Source: Pseudomonas sp. GM74 (GTDB taxonomy: Bacteria > Pseudomonadota > Gammaproteobacteria > Pseudomonadales > Pseudomonadaceae). Taken from it: a stretch of 64,000 bases of DNA. Positions 16,562 to 24,682 of the stretch are shown here, one piece after another. The notes under the pieces are model-generated. The model was not told the origin of the DNA. It saw only the letters and a program-made list of their open reading frames with translations, and ran no database searches. Every line of letters begins with the position of its first letter. Positions within the stretch are counted from its first letter, which is position 1. The stretch covers positions 1 to 64,000 of the forward strand of contig NZ_AKJG01000046.1 in assembly GCF_000282455.1 (NCBI RefSeq), written 5' to 3'. Made by a program: the position numbers and the translations under genes.

Positions 16562-17401
16562 ATGAGTAATGAACAAGGGCCGGTAGCGGTGATTACCGGG
16601 GCCGCCAGTGGTATTGGCCGTGGCCTGGCCGAACACGCGGCGACGCTGGGCATGCGCCTGGTGCTGGCGGATCGGGATGCAGCGGGCCTGCAAGCCCTGT
16701 GCAACGAATTGAAGGCGCGCGGTGTGCAAGCGATTGACTGCGTCACCGATGTCGGTGATATGAAGCAGGTCGAGCGCTTGCGTGACCGGGCTGTCGAGCA
16801 CTTTGGCGGGGTCGACCTGCTGTTCAACAATGCCGGCGTGATGCAAACCGGCTTCAGCTGGGAAATCACCGAGGCGCAGTGGCAGCGCATGCTGGACGTC
16901 AACCTCAACGGCGTGATCAACGGCATTCGCAGCTTTGTGCCGCTGCTGCTTCGTCAGGGCCGGGCCGCCAATGTGATCAACACGGCATCCCTTGCCGGAC
17001 TGGTCAGCAGCCCGCTGATGGCGCCGTACAACGTGACCAAGCAGGCGGTGGTCGCGCTCTCGGAAACCCTGCATTACGAACTCGCCATGCTCGGTGCGCC
17101 GGTGTCGGTTTCGGTGCTGTGCCCGGGGCCGGTGGCCAGTGAAATCATGGCGTCGAACCAGGTGGTGGACACCGCCGGATCCGACTTCAGCCAACTGCTC
17201 GACAGCACCATTCGCCAAGGCATGACCCCGGCGGAACTGGCCGCGCAAGTGTTCGCCGCCGTCGCGCAAAAACGCTTCTGGATCCTGCCTCACAAGGGGT
17301 TCAAACCGGCTCTTGAACGCCGGGTACAAAGCATCCTGGGCGAGACCAATCCGCAGTTTCAAATGGCCGACGTAGAGGACGATGCCCATGCCGCTCGATA
17401 A
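16562..17401 (+). CDS. Short-chain dehydrogenase (hydroxysteroid type)
   Basis: A 279-residue SDR starting MSNEQGPVAVITGAASGIGRG. The catalytic residues are Ser in TASLAG and YNVTK; it has a longer C-terminal tail than standard 250-residue SDRs. It heads a three-gene operon with an HSL-type hydrolase and a RibBA-like protein, facing kshA. It probably oxidises or reduces a steroid hydroxyl or keto group; position and stereochemistry cannot be read. Confidence 0.85.
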   Translation: MSNEQGPVAVITGAASGIGRGLAEHAATLGMRLVLADRDAAGLQALCNELKARGVQAIDCVTDVGDMKQVERLRDRAVEHFGGVDLLFNNAGVMQTGFSWEITEAQWQRMLDVNLNGVINGIRSFVPLLLRQGRAANVINTASLAGLVSSPLMAPYNVTKQAVVALSETLHYELAMLGAPVSVSVLCPGPVASEIMASNQVVDTAGSDFSQLLDSTIRQGMTPAELAAQVFAAVAQKRFWILPHKGFKPALERRVQSILGETNPQFQMADVEDDAHAAR

Positions 17402-18314
17402 GCAGATCGCCGGGGTTCTCCAGCAGTTTCGCGACATCCCGGAGCCCGATTTCAGCCAGGTCGATGCCGCTCAGTACCGGCAGTTCTCCGACAACCTGCT
17501 GCCGGCCATCCCCGGCGATCCGATGAGCGAGGTGCGCGACCTGCGGGTGGCCGGCGCGGACGGTGATCTGGACGCACGGCTGTACCGGCCGTCGGAAGCA
17601 CCCGACTTGCCATTGCTGGTGTTTTTCCATGGCGGCGGATTCGTCATGGGCAATCTCGATACCCACGATAATCTCTGCCGCTCGCTGGCGCGCCAGACCG
17701 AGGCGGTGGTGGTGTCCGTGGCTTATCGATTGGCCCCGGAACACCCGTTCCCGGCGGCGCCCCTCGATTGCTATGCGGCCACCTGCTGGCTGGTTGAGCA
17801 CGCGGCTGAACTGCGCGTCGATGGCAGCCGACTGGCCGTGGCCGGGGACAGTGCGGGTGGCAATCTGGCACTGGCGGTCAGCCAATTGGCGGCGCAACGC
17901 AAGGGACCGAAGATCAGCTATCAATGCCTGTTCTACCCGGTCACCGATGCCGGTTGTGACAGTCAGTCCTTCGAGGAATTCGCCGAAAGTTACCTGCTTT
18001 GCGCCAAGGCTATGCGCTGGTTCTGGCAGCAATACCTGCAAGAGGATGGACAGGCGGATGATCCGTTGGCCTCGCCATTGCGAGCCGAAAGCCTGGCAGG
18101 CTTGCCGCCGACCACATTGTTCACCGCCGGGTTCGATCCGCTGCGGGACGAGGGCGAGGCATTGGCCGAGTGCCTGCGCGAAGCCGGTGTGCCGGTGCGC
18201 GCGCAACGTTACGAAGGCATGATTCACGGCTTTATCAGCATGACACCTTTTGTTGAAGCCGCAGCCCAAGCGTTGTCAGACGCTTGCGCTGATCTGCGTG
18301 GAGCACTCCAATGA
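17388..18314 (+). CDS. Hormone-sensitive-lipase-family alpha/beta hydrolase
   Basis: A 308-residue esterase. ATG 17388 is 9 nt after GAGG; ATG 17382 is an alternative. HGGG oxyanion motif (81-84), nucleophile Ser155 in GDSAGG, Asp in DPLRDEG and His in GMIHGF give a complete HSL (family IV) site. It overlaps the upstream SDR end and the next start (ATGA). It may hydrolyse steroid esters or lactones before or during ring degradation; the substrate is inferred only from the operon. Confidence 0.88.
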   Translation: MPLDKQIAGVLQQFRDIPEPDFSQVDAAQYRQFSDNLLPAIPGDPMSEVRDLRVAGADGDLDARLYRPSEAPDLPLLVFFHGGGFVMGNLDTHDNLCRSLARQTEAVVVSVAYRLAPEHPFPAAPLDCYAATCWLVEHAAELRVDGSRLAVAGDSAGGNLALAVSQLAAQRKGPKISYQCLFYPVTDAGCDSQSFEEFAESYLLCAKAMRWFWQQYLQEDGQADDPLASPLRAESLAGLPPTTLFTAGFDPLRDEGEALAECLREAGVPVRAQRYEGMIHGFISMTPFVEAAAQALSDACADLRGALQ

Positions 18315-19426
18315 GCAGCCTGGCTTTCAACACGGTGCCGCAACTGATCGAGGCCATTGGCGCCGGTCACATGGTGGTGATCACCGATGACGAACACAAC
18401 GGCGAAGGCTCGTTGCTGATGGCCGCCGAACAGGCCGGGGCCGAGGCTGTCACCTTCATGGCGGTGCAGGCGCGCGGGCTGATTTGCCTGGCCCTGACCG
18501 AGCAGCGCTGCCGCGCGCTGGGCCTGGACCTGATGGTGCCCAACTCCCGGGCGCAACATGGCGTGGGTTTTACCCGCTCGATCGAAGCCGCCACCGGGGT
18601 GTCCACGGGTATCTCGGCGGCGGACCGGGCGCGATCGATCCAGGTGGCGGTCGACCCGGCCAGCGTTCCGACGGACCTGGTGCAACCGGGGCATATCTTC
18701 CCGGTGCAAGCCTTGCCCGGTGGTGTAATGCAGCGGGCCGGACATGTCGAGGCCGCTTGCGACCTGACGCGACTGGCGGGGCTGCAACCGGCGGCAACCC
18801 TGGTGGGCATTCTCAACGAAGACGGCGAATTGGCCCGTGGCGCCGAGTTGCATGAATTCGCCCAGCGCCATGGCTTGCGGATCGGCACCATTGCCGACCT
18901 GATTCACTACCGCATCCTGCATGAAGGCACGATCGAACGCGGCGGCGAATATCCGTTGCAAACCCGCCACGGCGAGTTCCAGGTGACCACCTATCAGGAT
19001 ACCTACCAGGGTTCGCTGCACCTGGCGCTGGTCAAGGGCCGGATCGACAGCACGCAACCGGTGCTGGTACGGGTGCAAAGCATCGAGACGTTGCGCGACG
19101 TTCTGGGCTGTGAAAGCGAAGGCGGGTCGCAGCAGTGGACCCTCGAACGCTCGCTGGCGAGCATCGCCGCCGCCGGTAACGGCGTACTGGTGTTGCTGGC
19201 TCAAAAGGAAACCGCCGACGGCGTGCTCGAGCAGTTGTGCCAGCGTAGCGGCGGCAAGCCGCGCACACCGCAGTTTCCGCAACGGACCCTGGGCATCGGT
19301 GCCCAGATCCTGCGCGATCAGAACGTGCGCAAAATGCGCCTGATGAGCTCGCCGGTGCCCTACAAGGCCGTGTCCGGGTTTGATCTGGAGGTGATCGAGT
19401 TTGTGCCGTTTCAACCGGCAGGCTAG
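18311..19426 (+). CDS. RibBA-family protein with degenerate active sites
   Basis: A 371-residue protein with the two-domain layout of RibBA/RibB-X: DHBP synthase-like (1-200) and GTP cyclohydrolase II-like (about 205-365). Framework motifs persist (GLICLALT, VSTGISAADRA, QPGHIFPVQA, IADLIHYR, GIGAQILRD). The DHBP synthase loop, normally DDEDRENEGD, is DDEHNGEGS (26-34), one residue shorter, without the Arg-Glu pair and final Asp. The cyclohydrolase zinc cysteines are missing: the normal CLTGDVFGSxRCDCG region reads ETLRDVLGCESEGG (259-272). It may have a new role, perhaps flavin-related, in steroid metabolism; simple decay is the alternative. Confidence 0.8.
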   Translation: MSSLAFNTVPQLIEAIGAGHMVVITDDEHNGEGSLLMAAEQAGAEAVTFMAVQARGLICLALTEQRCRALGLDLMVPNSRAQHGVGFTRSIEAATGVSTGISAADRARSIQVAVDPASVPTDLVQPGHIFPVQALPGGVMQRAGHVEAACDLTRLAGLQPAATLVGILNEDGELARGAELHEFAQRHGLRIGTIADLIHYRILHEGTIERGGEYPLQTRHGEFQVTTYQDTYQGSLHLALVKGRIDSTQPVLVRVQSIETLRDVLGCESEGGSQQWTLERSLASIAAAGNGVLVLLAQKETADGVLEQLCQRSGGKPRTPQFPQRTLGIGAQILRDQNVRKMRLMSSPVPYKAVSGFDLEVIEFVPFQPAG

Positions 19427-19558
19427 AGCAAACCCATGACCCAGTGGGAGAGGGCATGCTCCGGGCGGTGCTCCGATGAAGACGGAGTGACATTCGACAG
19501 GCGTCGTCTGTCAGGCCGTTCTTTTCATCATCCTTGACCTCGGAGTGGCAGTGGGGGG

Positions 19559-20200
19559 TTACCAACTGCCGTAGGGGATGCCGTGGCGTTCGATGTAGCG
19601 CCGAACTTTCTCGTCGAGTGTGTAGGCGTAGCGACCATCATTCTTGCCTTGGCTCGGCCCCAGGGGTTCGACCTCGGCTTGAGCCCGGGCGACCTTGATT
19701 GCGTCATGACAGCTATCGCGCACCCATACCTGCACCACGCCGCCAGGGGCCAGGCCCAGAATCAATGAGGCTCCGTAGCGATATCGAAGGGTGTCCGGAC
19801 AGCGTTGACTGGTCGAGATTCGCATGACTTCACGGGCTTGCTCAGGGATGTCGACCCAGCCCTTGTAGGTTTGGGCTTCGACAACCGATTGCCAGCGGAC
19901 GAAGATGCGCTTGGGCAGTGCAGCGCCGGTCACGGGCATGATTGCCCCGCCGATATGGGGGGGCCAGCCGCGAGCGGATTCAACACCACTTTCCGGGGTG
20001 TCAGTCCCGATAGGCCCGCCGCTATGGATGTTGAACAGCCGCTTATCCACATCTTCTACGACGGTGTGTTCGACCAAACCGACCATGAATGATGGTCCCT
20101 GAAAGTCGATGCTCCACCAAAGCGGTTGTGGGTTCTCGCCTTCCACCAACTGACAGCTACTGATCAACAAGAGGCTCATCAAGGCCAGCAATAATTTCAT
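19559..20200 (-). CDS. DUF2931-like lipoprotein, putative immunity protein
   Basis: A 213-residue protein with a lipoprotein signal ending LISSC (Cys16). The mature part has WWSIDFQGPSF near the start and a C-terminal Arg-rich helix plus GIPYGSW, as in DUF2931 proteins. Such lipoproteins are found next to type VI lipase effectors. It follows the PAAR-DUF2235 effector by 11 bp on the same strand, so the natural reading is a periplasmic immunity protein neutralising it. I infer this from context. Confidence 0.75.
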   Translation of the reverse strand: MKLLLALMSLLLISSCQLVEGENPQPLWWSIDFQGPSFMVGLVEHTVVEDVDKRLFNIHSGGPIGTDTPESGVESARGWPPHIGGAIMPVTGAALPKRIFVRWQSVVEAQTYKGWVDIPEQAREVMRISTSQRCPDTLRYRYGASLILGLAPGGVVQVWVRDSCHDAIKVARAQAEVEPLGPSQGKNDGRYAYTLDEKVRRYIERHGIPYGSW

Positions 20201-20211
20201 TATCCTTGGCC

Positions 20212-22017
20212 TCAGCGGGGTACGTGGGGATGTAATACCCGCACGGCATCGGCCGTGGGGGCGTTGATATAGAGAAGCCTGGCTTCACGTTGCCCGGTTT
20301 TATCCAGTGGATGATTCCAGTTTGCCGATGTGTGGATGTAACGCTGCTTGAGCAGCGTTTCTTCGGCAGCCGTGAGACGGTAGTCTCCGGCAACAAACCG
20401 GTCGCAAAGCGTTTGAAGTTCCGACGGTATGTGATAGTCCGGTGTATCGGGAAAGTCCTTGAAACGCACCCCCGAATTTTTGGCTAACGCATGCATCAAT
20501 CGTAAATACACCTGAGACAATTCACCCCGGACCAAGCGCTTGAGTTGCAAGCCAGCGTAAACCCGTTGCTCCCGCCCGCTTGCCCGGTCCTGCAGGTCGG
20601 GGGACAGCAGCCTTGGCTCGGGGGTGACAATCTCCAGCATGTCGGCCGGCCAACCCTGGGCAATCATGTTGGCCCTGTGCTGCCGCGCAGCACGGTAGAT
20701 CGACGTGCTCCTTACATCCGTGCCCCGGGCCACGGTCAAGCCCAGCATCGGGCCAACGAGTACGCGTTCCGCGCCGCCACCAATGTCCGAGTGCACCCCG
20801 GGCAAGGCAATTTCTGGATGGTCGGGTGCGACCCGGCTCAAGGGGAAATTGGCGCGATGTTCATCGCGAGCCACCAAATGCACCACGTTGGAAAACAGCG
20901 AACGAGGCAGGTGCAGGCGCAACCCCGGAGCGACTGAACTCTGGACGTTGCCGAGGTTGCTGATACCGGCAATGGAGGCGACGGTGTCGAACAGGCCGAT
21001 AAAGCCCATATGGATGTCGCGGTGATACTGCCCCAGGAACTGGCGGCTGAAGCCCTGTGCGTTGTTGATCAGCACCCTTTGAAGCAGTCCCTGGCTGCCC
21101 AGCGCCACCTCATTGGCGAAGTGACGGGCGGCGGCCGCGCCACGACTGAAGCCAAAAGTGTCGAAGGTCAGAGAGGTGATTTCGCCGTCCGGGTTTTCCC
21201 TGAGAACTTCATCGATAAAGTTACTCATAAAGCTAAACACTTGTTGAGTTCGGCCAATTACGCCAGTGTCGCCTCGCCCGGTTCCGGAACCCAACAAACT
21301 GTCTTTTTCACCGGACTGGGTACCGATGCCCTCAACATAGAGCTTGCGTTGTGACAACTTGCTCCGTCCGTGGACTTCCAAATCGTCTGACTGAAGATAG
21401 TGCCGGAAGAGTTTTGCCACATTCGTCACATCATTCCCATAACTACTCCCCGGATCACTCATATACGGCTTGCAACTGGCCTCCAGATCTTCAGGCTCGA
21501 TGGCATGGTGGGCCCCGCAGGCCAGACCGAGTGCGGTGTTGTCGGCATTGTTTCCAGTCCCGTCGAAAAACACGCCAATGCGCAGCGCAATGCCGATTTT
21601 GTTGGGAGGCGGCTGTTTCTCCACCCATCCCGATGGCGGTGGTGGGGAGGCTGGTGCCCGTGCGGTCTTTGAAAAATGGGCAGGAGGGTAAGTTGGCGGT
21701 TGAGCGACAGCTCTGCAAGTCAGTGCCTCAGCGTCATCGCTGGACTCGTAAGTGGTGTCGAGTATCGATGGGATCAGTCTGGCGCTGCAGGGGCAACTGC
21801 TGAAGCTGTCCAGGGTGCCGGCCACCAGCCTTCCGTCGCTTTCAATGCTCGAGACACCGCCGAGGATCACGTAAATTTTGTTGTCCGCGCCACAGGAAAC
21901 CGGATCGCCCTCGCAAGCAAGGGCCATGTCGAACATCGCGACGTCTGCATTGGCGTCCAGCACCTTGCCACCGCAGGTGGTCCAGTCGCCCAGACAAATA
22001 AAATATCCCTCAGCCAT
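20212..22017 (-). CDS. PAAR-like / DUF2235 type VI lipase effector (Tle1-like)
   Basis: A 601-residue protein. Residues 1-88 are a PAAR-like tip domain (MAEGYFICLGDWTTCGGKV, several Cys). A Pro-rich linker follows (106-138), then a DUF2235 hydrolase starting IGVFFDGTGNN. The catalytic set is visible: Ser291 in GFSRG, Asp344 in GLFDTVAS and His409/Asp411 in GVHSDIGGG. Tle1-type effectors are phospholipases delivered to the target periplasm. The gene has no operator-like site and no type VI structural genes nearby, so it is an orphan cargo module. 22018-22222 upstream holds no gene I can support. Confidence 0.85.
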   Translation of the reverse strand: MAEGYFICLGDWTTCGGKVLDANADVAMFDMALACEGDPVSCGADNKIYVILGGVSSIESDGRLVAGTLDSFSSCPCSARLIPSILDTTYESSDDAEALTCRAVAQPPTYPPAHFSKTARAPASPPPPSGWVEKQPPPNKIGIALRIGVFFDGTGNNADNTALGLACGAHHAIEPEDLEASCKPYMSDPGSSYGNDVTNVAKLFRHYLQSDDLEVHGRSKLSQRKLYVEGIGTQSGEKDSLLGSGTGRGDTGVIGRTQQVFSFMSNFIDEVLRENPDGEITSLTFDTFGFSRGAAAARHFANEVALGSQGLLQRVLINNAQGFSRQFLGQYHRDIHMGFIGLFDTVASIAGISNLGNVQSSVAPGLRLHLPRSLFSNVVHLVARDEHRANFPLSRVAPDHPEIALPGVHSDIGGGAERVLVGPMLGLTVARGTDVRSTSIYRAARQHRANMIAQGWPADMLEIVTPEPRLLSPDLQDRASGREQRVYAGLQLKRLVRGELSQVYLRLMHALAKNSGVRFKDFPDTPDYHIPSELQTLCDRFVAGDYRLTAAEETLLKQRYIHTSANWNHPLDKTGQREARLLYINAPTADAVRVLHPHVPR

Positions 22018-22222
22018 GAATTGAACTCCGTGTCCTTGGCGCCCCCGGTGAGGGAGGCGCTGCTACTCGATGGATTGCACCGACTCGGGTGTGAGCCGGG
22101 CTAGCGCAACGTAACGGGACAGCGACGGAATTCAAGGTGTCCGGGAGCGAACAGGAAATGTCCTACGAGTCATTCAGAAAAAAGAGGCGTCGAGGAAACG
22201 TTTCTGGTCGTTCCGCGCTGGC

Positions 22223-23200
22223 TTAAGGCTTGATCCCACGCAAGATCTCCTTCGCCTGATCCTGCACCGCCTGCGGTGCGGTCATGTTGCCGTCGATCAC
22301 GGTGATCACCGCATGGCCTTGCCACAGTTGATAGGCATCGGCCTTTTGCTGGGATTCGGTCGGTGTCGACGGCGGGGCCAGGTTGACGTGGACCACGCCA
22401 TCGGCGCCGCGCTGTGAGGTGAAGTTCACGCGGTCCCAGTTGCCGATCGGCGCAAAGCTCACGCCTTTGACTTCAGCGGGTTTCAGGGGTGGGTAGTTGA
22501 TGTTCAGACCGCTGACACCTGGTAGGCCGAGCACGTTCAAATCACAATGCTGTTTGTTTTTTGCGCAAACCTGTTTGGCTTCTGTGCCGACCAGGCTCGC
22601 CTGCTCGATGACCTTCACGGCAAAGCGCGCCGTGTCGTCCATGGCGCCGAGGGTCTTGCGATAGCCCGCCTGCTGGTCGCGGATGATCAGGTCCATGTCG
22701 ATTCCCGTGGACACCGCCACCGCCGGCACCCCTTTGTACATCGCGCGCACAGCCGCGTTGAGGGTGCCGGACATCTGCGTCAGCGGGCCGACGTTTTCGC
22801 CAAAGTTGCTGCCGGACACCACCAGGTCTGGCGGCGAATCCTTGAGGATCACGTCGAGGCCGACATTCACAGCATCCACTGGTGTGCCGATGGCAGAGGT
22901 CTTGCCGGCCGGCGGGGTGTAGCCCTCTGGCGGTCCGACGCAAAATTTGCCCGGCGCCAGTTCGGTCACCGCCAGGGCCTGCCCGGGTACGACCACGCTG
23001 GCGGCGCTGATGCCGCTGCTGTCGTTCAACGGGCCGACCAGGGTGACCTTGTGCCCAGCAGCAGTCAGGGCGCGGTACATCGCGTCGATGCCGGGCGCGC
23101 GGCAGCCATCGTCGTTGGTCAGCAGGATGTTCAGGGCGTTGGCTTGCATCGACAGGCCAACGCTGGCCACGGCGATGATGACGGCGAGGAGTTTGTTCAT
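22223..23200 (-). CDS. Exported SurE-like phosphatase
   Basis: A 325-residue protein starting MNKLLAVIIA with a Sec signal peptide ending QANA. The mature chain begins with the SurE signature LNILLTNDDG(C)RAPGI and contains SGSNFGENVG, both metal-site motifs of SurE 5'-nucleotidases/phosphatases. Ordinary SurE is cytoplasmic and about 250 residues, so this is an exported, extended relative. It lies 79 bp after the DUF1329 gene on the same strand and may belong to that operon. A role in removing phosphate from a steroid conjugate is speculation. Confidence 0.85.
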   Translation of the reverse strand: MNKLLAVIIAVASVGLSMQANALNILLTNDDGCRAPGIDAMYRALTAAGHKVTLVGPLNDSSGISAASVVVPGQALAVTELAPGKFCVGPPEGYTPPAGKTSAIGTPVDAVNVGLDVILKDSPPDLVVSGSNFGENVGPLTQMSGTLNAAVRAMYKGVPAVAVSTGIDMDLIIRDQQAGYRKTLGAMDDTARFAVKVIEQASLVGTEAKQVCAKNKQHCDLNVLGLPGVSGLNINYPPLKPAEVKGVSFAPIGNWDRVNFTSQRGADGVVHVNLAPPSTPTESQQKADAYQLWQGHAVITVIDGNMTAPQAVQDQAKEILRGIKP

Positions 23201-23243
23201 GGAGGAGTCTTCCGTGGAAGGAGCGGGTTTTACAAAGCACAAC

Positions 23244-23270
23244 GCCCCGACCGAATGAATCGGTCGGGGC
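23244..23270 (-). terminator. Strong hairpin between DUF1329 and SurE-like genes
   Basis: An 11-bp perfect stem GCCCCGACCGA/TCGGTCGGGGC with a 5-nt loop. There is no good T-run, so it may reduce rather than stop transcription into the SurE-like gene, or protect mRNA. Confidence 0.6.
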
Positions 23271-23279
23271 GCAGAGGTT

Positions 23280-24659
23280 TTAGCGAGTGCCGAGTTTGCG
23301 CAGGTTGCCAGGGGTGAATTCGTCTTCGGTGAAGGCGGTGGCGTTGAGCTTGGCCGGTTTCTGATCGATCAGCATCCGGTCAACCAGATACGAGCCGGCG
23401 ATCAGGTCGTGATAGATCCCGAGGCGAGCGTGGTAGCGCTGCATCTCGTAGGCGTAGATCGAAGTCTGCATGTTGGTGCGCCAGAGTTGACCGCGACTGT
23501 CGTAGTTGTCGGCCAGGGTCGCGGCCCAGGTGTCCTCGTCCAGGTACATCACACGCTTGGCGTACACGTGGCGGGCACCTTCTTTGAGGGTGGCTTGCAG
23601 CACCCAGACGCGGTGTTTTTCATAGCGCATGTACTGCGGATCGATATGGCCGGTGGTGGCCAGAATCTGATCGGTACTCACGCTCGGATCATCGATCTTG
23701 TAGTTGTGATAAGGAATGTAGATTTCCTTTTTGCCCACGATGGTCCAGTTGTAGCGATCCGGTGCACCGTTGAACAAACGGTCTTCGTCGTACACGCGAA
23801 AACCTCCCGCGCCGGTCGGCGAGTCGTAGCCCACGGTCGGCGCGCGACGTACCCGGCGTTGACCGGGGCTGTACTGCCAGGCCTGGCGCGGGGAGGCGGT
23901 CGGGTTGATGAACTCGTGGCCGACAACGATTTCGCCTTTCTTGCGCACCGGTTCCAGCGTGGTGATCAGGAAGTTGGTGAGGATGCCGTTGGATGTCTCC
24001 AGGGTTCTGTCCGGGTTGGACCAGATCGAGAAGATCTTGTAGTTGACCTCTTCGAGTACTCGCTCCTTGTTGGAGTACACCACGGCCTGCCGGTAGTTGG
24101 CCTCTTCGGCAGCGGCACGGCCGGCGAGGGTATGGTTGAACATCAACTCGCTGCCGTTCTTTGGAATCGGGAACGGCGAACCGGCCCAGGCGTTCTTCGT
24201 GTCGTTGTTGTCGTTGGCCAGCTCGGCGTTGACTGCGTTGTGCTTGACCGCCTCGACCAGTTTCGGGTCAACGCGGAAGTCGCGGTGGCTCGGGTACACC
24301 GGGATCTTGAAGGTGTCAGGGTAGCGTTTGAGCAGCGCCTTCTGACCATCGGTGAGGTTGGCGGCGTACTTGTCCATGTTCTTCGAGTCGATCACGAACA
24401 ACGGTTTTTCCGCTGCATAGGGGTCCGGGTATGGCGTGCCGGGGCCGTCAAACTTGAGGCCTGGCGGCAGGCCGAGCCATTTGCCGGACCAGGCCGGGAT
24501 GCTGCCGTCGGCGTTGCCGGCTTTTTCGGCGCCCATCGGGGTCAGGTCCTGGCCCAGGCGTGCGGCTTCTTCGGGGCTGACCTTGGCGTAGGCCAGGCCG
24601 CTGCCGAGCAGGCCGACGGTCAGCGCGGTGCTCAATAATGTTTGGGTGAATCTGGACAT
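23280..24659 (-). CDS. DUF1329 exported protein
   Basis: A 459-residue protein starting MSRFTQTLLS with a signal peptide ending LAYA. It begins KVSPEEAARLGQDLTPMGAEKAGN, the standard DUF1329 start, followed by FVIDSKNMDKYA and many Tyr/Trp-rich strands. DUF1329 proteins are LolB-like-fold outer-membrane-associated proteins encoded with DUF1302 porins in steroid, terpenoid and aromatic clusters. It lies 23 bp after the DUF1302 gene. A part in moving hydrophobic substrate across the envelope is the common inference. Confidence 0.9.
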   Translation of the reverse strand: MSRFTQTLLSTALTVGLLGSGLAYAKVSPEEAARLGQDLTPMGAEKAGNADGSIPAWSGKWLGLPPGLKFDGPGTPYPDPYAAEKPLFVIDSKNMDKYAANLTDGQKALLKRYPDTFKIPVYPSHRDFRVDPKLVEAVKHNAVNAELANDNNDTKNAWAGSPFPIPKNGSELMFNHTLAGRAAAEEANYRQAVVYSNKERVLEEVNYKIFSIWSNPDRTLETSNGILTNFLITTLEPVRKKGEIVVGHEFINPTASPRQAWQYSPGQRRVRRAPTVGYDSPTGAGGFRVYDEDRLFNGAPDRYNWTIVGKKEIYIPYHNYKIDDPSVSTDQILATTGHIDPQYMRYEKHRVWVLQATLKEGARHVYAKRVMYLDEDTWAATLADNYDSRGQLWRTNMQTSIYAYEMQRYHARLGIYHDLIAGSYLVDRMLIDQKPAKLNATAFTEDEFTPGNLRKLGTR

Positions 24660-24682
24660 GCTGTGCTCCTCCGATCGGGGAA

